From NCBI GenBank assembly GCA_910577525.1, contig CAJTLI010000026.1, forward strand, positions 1-36,010: a stretch of DNA of 36,010 bases, written 5' to 3'. Position 1 is the first letter of the stretch. Each line of letters begins with the position of its first letter. The position numbers were made by a program, and so were the translations under genes. Below the pieces are notes generated by a model, which saw only the letters and a program-made list of their open reading frames with translations, did not search any database and was not told the DNA's origin. This DNA is from an uncultured Oscillospiraceae bacterium. GTDB lineage: Bacteria; Bacillota; Clostridia; Oscillospirales; Oscillospiraceae. Of this stretch, positions 32,679 to 36,010 are shown piece after piece.

Positions 32679-33005
32679 TTACCAGCGCGTCATATTCTTC
32701 TCAAACTTCTTTGTGTATGACCGCCTTAATTCTTCCTCAGAGATTTTGTAGCACAGCATCACATCGTTGTAATACATCAGAACATCCGCCATTTCTTCTA
32801 TCAGCTTTTCCCTCAATTCAGTGTCCGAAACAGCCCTTATATCCCCATATTTCTTGACGATATCAATAACTTCCCCTATTTCTCCGATCATCCACAGCAA
32901 CTTGTTTTTTCCGGTTTCAGGCGAAATGGGCTCCCATTGATCCTGATATTTGTCCTGAAGCCTTGTTTGCATTTCCTGCATTTCGCGAATAGTAAAGCCG
33001 TCCAT
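32679..33005 (-). CDS. MazG-like nucleotide pyrophosphohydrolase
   Basis: A 108-residue all-alpha NTP pyrophosphohydrolase, likely cleaving a (d)NTP to NMP and PPi. The metal-binding signature is present: GEIGEVIDIVKKYG (41-54) and EKLIEEMADVLMYYND (67-82), giving the E-x2-E ... E-x2-x-D set. The start at 33005 follows GGAGGAG. The gene is clearly richer in A/T than its neighbours (many TTT, ATA, AAA codons), which points to recent acquisition. It lies between the SbcD-like and YmdB-like genes on the same strand. Confidence 0.85.
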   Translation of the reverse strand: MDGFTIREMQEMQTRLQDKYQDQWEPISPETGKNKLLWMIGEIGEVIDIVKKYGDIRAVSDTELREKLIEEMADVLMYYNDVMLCYKISEEELRRSYTKKFEKNMTRW

Positions 33006-33055
33006 AACTCCTCCCTCCAGGCCATGCCGTTTTGCCGCAAATGAGACGCCCGTTG

Positions 33056-33832
33056 TCAGCTGACGTCCACCCGCCGGACGGACACGCAGCGCCTGGCCCC
33101 GGCGTCGATCTCGAACAGCACCGCGTTGAGCTTGCAGGGGCCGGGGGCGGGCTCGAACCGCTGGGGAACGCCGCCCAGGAAGAGGTTGACCGCCTGCTCC
33201 GGTTTGCTGCCGATGACCGACTGGGCGGGGCCGGTCATGCCTAAATCGGTGACAAAGCCCAGCCCCTGGGGGAGCACCTGGCAGTCGGCGGTGGGCACGT
33301 GGGTGTGGGTGCCCCACAGGGCCTGGATCCGCCCGTCCAGATACCAGGCCATGGCCCCCTTCTCGCTGGTGGCCTCGGCGTGGAAGTCCACCAGGGTCAG
33401 GTCGGCGTCGTCCGCCTTCAAAAGCTCGTCCATTTTGGTGAAGGGGCTGTCGAAATTGGGGTTCATCCCGACCCGGCCGATGAGGTCCACCACCCGAATG
33501 CGCAGCCCCCGGGGGCCGTCGAACACCCCCGACCCCCGGCCCGGGGTGCTCGCGGGGTAGTTGGCGGGCCGGAGAAGATAGGGGCAGCTCCCCATGTATT
33601 TTACGATCTGTTTTTTATCCCATGTGTGATTGCCCATTGTTATCACATCCGCTCCGGAGGCAAAAATATCGTCCGCCTGAGCGGGGAGCAGGCCGTGAAA
33701 GGCGGCGTTCTCCCCGCACACCACGGTGAAATGGACGCCGTATTCCTTGCGCAGGGCGGGCAGGCGGCGGCGCAAAAAGTCCAGTCCGGCATCCCCCGCC
33801 ACGTCGCCCACGGCCAAAACGTGAATGTTCAT
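33056..33832 (-). CDS. ymdB: YmdB-family metallophosphodiesterase
   Basis: A 258-residue enzyme of the TIGR00282/YmdB family, which hydrolyses 2',3'-cyclic nucleotides and affects RNA turnover and motility/biofilm choice in Bacillus. Metal ligands: VGDVAGDAG (8-16), CGENAAF (39-45), MGNHTWD (66-72), VDFHAEATSEK (about 149-159) and WGTHTHVPTAD (about 173-183). Length is normal. ATG 33832 is preceded by GGAGGGG. It lies downstream of the helicase gene on the same strand, separated by a repeat-containing gap. Confidence 0.9.
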   Translation of the reverse strand: MNIHVLAVGDVAGDAGLDFLRRRLPALRKEYGVHFTVVCGENAAFHGLLPAQADDIFASGADVITMGNHTWDKKQIVKYMGSCPYLLRPANYPASTPGRGSGVFDGPRGLRIRVVDLIGRVGMNPNFDSPFTKMDELLKADDADLTLVDFHAEATSEKGAMAWYLDGRIQALWGTHTHVPTADCQVLPQGLGFVTDLGMTGPAQSVIGSKPEQAVNLFLGGVPQRFEPAPGPCKLNAVLFEIDAGARRCVSVRRVDVS

Positions 33833-33853
33833 GTTACCCCTCCAAACAAATCA

Positions 33854-33877
33854 GGGCGGACGGCAAACCGTCCGCCC
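33854..33877 (-). terminator. Hairpin between the helicase and ymdB
   Basis: GGGCGGACGG (33854-33863) and CCGTCCGCCC (33868-33877) form a perfect 10-bp stem with loop CAAA, followed on the minus strand by TGATTTGTTTGG, a weak T-run. It probably ends the helicase transcript. Confidence 0.5.
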
Positions 33878-33878
33878 A

Positions 33879-33958
33879 TGTAGAGGCGGATATCATCCGC
33901 CCTCATGATACCCGCCCTGCGCATCGAGAAAGGCGGGAGGGTAATACCCGCCCCTACA
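33879..33958. repeat. Dispersed palindromic repeat, copy 2
   Basis: The element begins TGTAGAGGCGG and ends CCGCCCCTACA, inverted ends with one mismatch. Its first hairpin is GGCGGAT/ATCCGCC around ATC; an inner GGCGGG/CCCGCC pair lies near 33932-33953. It matches the copy at 20768 closely, with paired changes in the stem. Confidence 0.7.
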
Positions 33959-33978
33959 GGCGGTTCGCGGCGCCCCGC

Positions 33979-35160
33979 TCAGGAATCCTCCACCAGCATG
34001 AGGCAGCCATCCTTGTCATACTTGAGCAGCTGGATCTCCGCTTTCGTGTTCCGGGCGATGTCCCGCATTTTCACCGACTCCGTCACCGACGCCATCAGCG
34101 TATAGGACACGCCGTGCTTTTTCGCCCGGCCCGTGCGGCCGATGCGGTGGATGTAGTACTCCTGCTCGTCGGGCACGTCGTAGTTAAACACCGCGTCCAC
34201 ATCGTCGATGTCCAGCCCCCGGGCGGCCACGTCGGTGGCCACCAGCACCCGCAGCTTCCCCTCCTTGAATTTCTGGAGGGTGCGCTCCCGCTCCCGCTGG
34301 GGGATGTCGCCGTGGATGGCCTCGCAGGAGATGCCCCGCATTTTCAGCAGCCCCGCCAGCCGGTCGGTCATGTTCTTGGTGTTGCAGAAGGCGATGGCCC
34401 GGTCATAGCCGCCGTTTTCCACCAGGGCCACCATGGTGTCCAGCTTCTGCTCCCGGCCCATGAGCTCGATGGCGTACTGCTGGATGTCCGGGCGGTTCTC
34501 CTCCACCGGGCGGACGGTGATCTCCGCCGGGTCCCGCTGGTACACCCAGGAGATATCCATAACCTCCCGTGATATGGTGGCGGAAAATAACCCCAAGTTG
34601 CGGCGCTGAGGCATTTTGTCCAAAATCCGGGTCACGTCCTGGATGAAGCCCATGTCCAGCATCCGGTCCGCCTCGTCCAGCACCACGGTCTGCACCTTGT
34701 CCAGCTTGACGGTGCGCCGCTTCATGTGGTCCATGAGCCGCCCCGGGGTGGCGACGACAATTTGGGGCCTGGCCTTGAGCTGAGTGAGCTGCTTCTCGAT
34801 GGGCTGGCCCCCGTAGAGGCACACGGTGCGCACCCCCTCCCGGAAGGCGCACAGGTCCCGCAGCTCGTCCCGGATCTGGATGGCCAGCTCCCGGGTGGGG
34901 GCCAGGATCAGGGCCTGGACCTCGCTGGAGTCCGGGTCGATGTGCTCCACCATGGGGATGCCGAAGGCGAAGGTCTTGCCGGTTCCGGTGGGGGCCTTGG
35001 CCACCACGTCCTTCCAGTCCATGAAATAGGGGATGGCCCCGCCCTGGATGGGGGTGGCCTGGGTGAAGCCCTTCTTGTCCAGGGCCTTCATGGTGGCCTC
35101 TGACAGGCCCATATCCTTATAATAATAGGTCTCCTGCACTTTCGCGCCGTTGATTTCCAT
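33979..35160 (-). CDS. DEAD-box ATP-dependent RNA helicase
   Basis: A 393-residue RNA helicase of the CshA/DeaD group that unwinds structured RNA. All core motifs are present: Q motif GFTQATPIQ (31-39), I APTGTGKT (56-63), Ia PTRELA, Ib ATPGRL, II LDEADRM (DEAD), III FSATIS, IV AFCNTKN, V ATDVAARGLD and VI HRIGRTGRAK. The protein stops just after the core with only a short tail, so it lacks the C-terminal extension of CshA. ATG 35160 is nine bases after GAGAGG; the frame runs on into repeat sequence upstream. Confidence 0.92.
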   Translation of the reverse strand: MEINGAKVQETYYYKDMGLSEATMKALDKKGFTQATPIQGGAIPYFMDWKDVVAKAPTGTGKTFAFGIPMVEHIDPDSSEVQALILAPTRELAIQIRDELRDLCAFREGVRTVCLYGGQPIEKQLTQLKARPQIVVATPGRLMDHMKRRTVKLDKVQTVVLDEADRMLDMGFIQDVTRILDKMPQRRNLGLFSATISREVMDISWVYQRDPAEITVRPVEENRPDIQQYAIELMGREQKLDTMVALVENGGYDRAIAFCNTKNMTDRLAGLLKMRGISCEAIHGDIPQRERERTLQKFKEGKLRVLVATDVAARGLDIDDVDAVFNYDVPDEQEYYIHRIGRTGRAKKHGVSYTLMASVTESVKMRDIARNTKAEIQLLKYDKDGCLMLVEDS

Positions 35161-35188
35161 ACAGCCGTTCCTCTCATTGGGTAGAATT

Positions 35189-35214
35189 GTTCTTTTTCTT
35201 GAAAGAAAAAGAAC
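35189..35214. repeat. A/T-rich hairpin repeat (GTTCTTTTTCTT...AAGAAAAAGAAC)
   Basis: Twelve-base arms 35189-35200 and 35203-35214 pair, and CCAAAAAGAAC follows. It is related to the hairpins at 241-268 and 303-332. It lies in the 255-base gap upstream of the helicase gene. Confidence 0.65.
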
Positions 35215-35373
35215 CAAAAAGAACGTTCAGGCCGTTACAAACGCGGCCAATACCGCAAAGCCGCCGCTCGACCACAAAACTCGTACTAATTCTAAATTAT
35301 TTTTAGTGCTTTCATTTTTCTTTCTTTTTAAACAGAAACATTGCTTGATAGCAGTTTCAAGTTTCTTTTTTCG

Positions 35374-35405
35374 CCTCCTTTTTTCTTTCCAAAGAAAAAA
35401 GGAGG
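35374..35405. repeat. 15-bp perfect hairpin downstream of the Rrf2 gene
   Basis: CCTCCTTTTTTCTTT (35374-35388) pairs perfectly with AAAGAAAAAAGGAGG (35391-35405) around CC. No T-run follows on the minus strand, so it is more likely a repeat of the same family than a plain terminator. Confidence 0.6.
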
Positions 35406-35415
35406 GCCCTTGACC

Positions 35416-35859
35416 TTACGGGCAGGGAGAGGGTTCCCCCTTGCTCTGGTGCCGCCGCTGCCGCTCCACCAGGTCGGCCAGGGTGGTGCGGTCCACCACC
35501 GCCGACACCGCCCGGTGGATGTCCTGCCACAGCTCCACCGTCACGCAGTCGCAGCTGTGCTCGCAGTAGCCGCCGTCGGTGGCGCACTCCACCGGGGCCA
35601 GGTCCCCCTCCAGGGGGCGCAGAATGTCGCCCACGGAGTACTCCTCCGGCCGCCGGGTGAGCAGGTAGCCGCCCCCCGCGCCCCGCACCGACCGCACCAG
35701 CCCCGCCCGGGCCAGGGGGGTGACGATCTGCTCCAGGTATTTGTCGCTGAGCTGCTGGCGGCGGGCGGCGTCCCGCAGGGACACCGGACCGTCGTCCACG
35801 TGCTGGGCGATATCCACCATCAACCGGAGGGCGTACCGCCCTTTTGTGGAAATTTTCAT
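35416..35859 (-). CDS. Rrf2-family regulator, IscR-like
   Basis: A 147-residue DNA-binding regulator. The winged helix is typical (MKISTKGRYALRLMVDIAQ at the start, SDKYLEQIVTPLARAGLVRS in the recognition region and VRGAGGGYLL as wing). Cysteines C92, C99, C103 and C105 lie where IscR binds an Fe-S cluster (C92, C98, C104 there), so it probably senses Fe-S status, oxygen or NO. ATG 35859 follows GGAGGG; an earlier in-frame start is unlikely. The palindrome TCCCATGGGA between its promoter elements suggests autorepression. No cysteine desulfurase or iscU is visible downstream. Confidence 0.88.
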   Translation of the reverse strand: MKISTKGRYALRLMVDIAQHVDDGPVSLRDAARRQQLSDKYLEQIVTPLARAGLVRSVRGAGGGYLLTRRPEEYSVGDILRPLEGDLAPVECATDGGYCEHSCDCVTVELWQDIHRAVSAVVDRTTLADLVERQRRHQSKGEPSPCP

Positions 35860-35900
35860 GGGTATCCCTCCATTTTGCGCTCCGAAGAGGCACACCTAAT

Positions 35901-35929
35901 AAACTACCACAAATCCCATGGGAATTCAA
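35901..35929 (-). promoter_or_regulatory. Rrf2 gene promoter with palindromic operator
   Basis: On the minus strand TTGAAT (35929-35924) and TAGTTT (35906-35901) are 17 bases apart. Between them TCCCATGGGA (35914-35923) is a perfect 10-bp palindrome (near-palindromic when extended by AT on each side), ideally placed for a repressor. Confidence 0.6.
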
Positions 35930-35984
35930 GGGCAAATGCCGCGGTTCAGATTTTGAGAAGCTGTACCAATAGAGGGAAAAGTAG

Positions 35985-36010
35985 TATAATGAGGGAATGA
36001 TACAGAAAAA
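35985..36010 (+). promoter_or_regulatory. Divergent promoter element at the right edge
   Basis: A consensus TATAAT (35985-35990) points rightward; the -35 at the proper distance (TGTACC, 35962-35967) is poor. An ATG at 35997 after GAGGGA would be almost leaderless, so the gene served probably starts beyond the window. Confidence 0.45.

Overview
The window is about 36 kb of high-GC (roughly 65% by eye), gene-dense DNA. Gene content points to an anaerobic, gut-type Firmicute of the Oscillospirales (Flavonifractor/Lawsonibacter-like; this placement is inference): group B-type [FeFe] hydrogenase, FeoA/FeoA/FeoB with a FeoB-associated Cys-rich peptide, stand-alone MsmX/UgpC-type sugar ATPase, AgrC/LytTR two-component pair, YhaO/YhaN pair, Rrf2 regulator. 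No rRNA, tRNA or CRISPR array was recognised.

Layout. 1-2173 (minus): phage remnant with a truncated structural-type gene, large terminase and small terminase, interrupted by a hairpin-rich non-coding repeat (173-623). 2482-8149 (minus): two family 3 glycoside hydrolases from one promoter, a secreted lipoprotein followed by a membrane-anchored, domain-permuted enzyme. 8375-10446 (minus): LytTR response regulator and GHKL histidine kinase. 10673-17074 (plus, divergent): tightly coupled five-gene operon of acyl-AMP ligase, small membrane protein, MBOAT acyltransferase and two exported SGNH-type proteins carrying BspA-like LRR modules. 17255-21488 (minus): ZIP metal transporter, then Cys-rich peptide, FeoB, FeoA, FeoA. 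21739-23226 (minus): [FeFe] hydrogenase. 23721-24941 (plus): sugar ABC ATPase. 25119-26540 (plus): MATE exporter. 26586-29164 (minus): LacI regulator and 4-alpha-glucanotransferase. 29338-29454: tiny ORF. 29576-32625 (minus): SbcD-like nuclease and YhaN-like ATPase. 32679-33832 (minus): MazG-like protein and YmdB-type phosphodiesterase. 33979-35859 (minus): DEAD-box helicase and Rrf2 regulator. The right edge holds a divergent promoter-like sequence.

How it may work together. The best candidate for an undescribed system is the 10673-17074 operon. It has the logic of Dlt/AlgIJ surface acylation (activate a carboxylate, pass it across the membrane with an MBOAT, transfer it with an SGNH protein), but has no visible carrier protein and two LRR-bearing SGNH proteins. 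Three 9-bp direct repeats spaced exactly 21 bp lie between it and the divergent LytTR/kinase genes, the geometry of LytTR operators, so the two-component system probably controls it. The iron region shows a recurring GTTAG-N6-CTAAC operator placed on the feoA promoter, and a 165-bp MITE whose end supplies the stop codon of the second feoA. Several other dispersed repeats occur, including a palindrome pair with compensatory stem changes and a probable small insertion between the Shine-Dalgarno sequence and the original start of the sugar ATPase gene.
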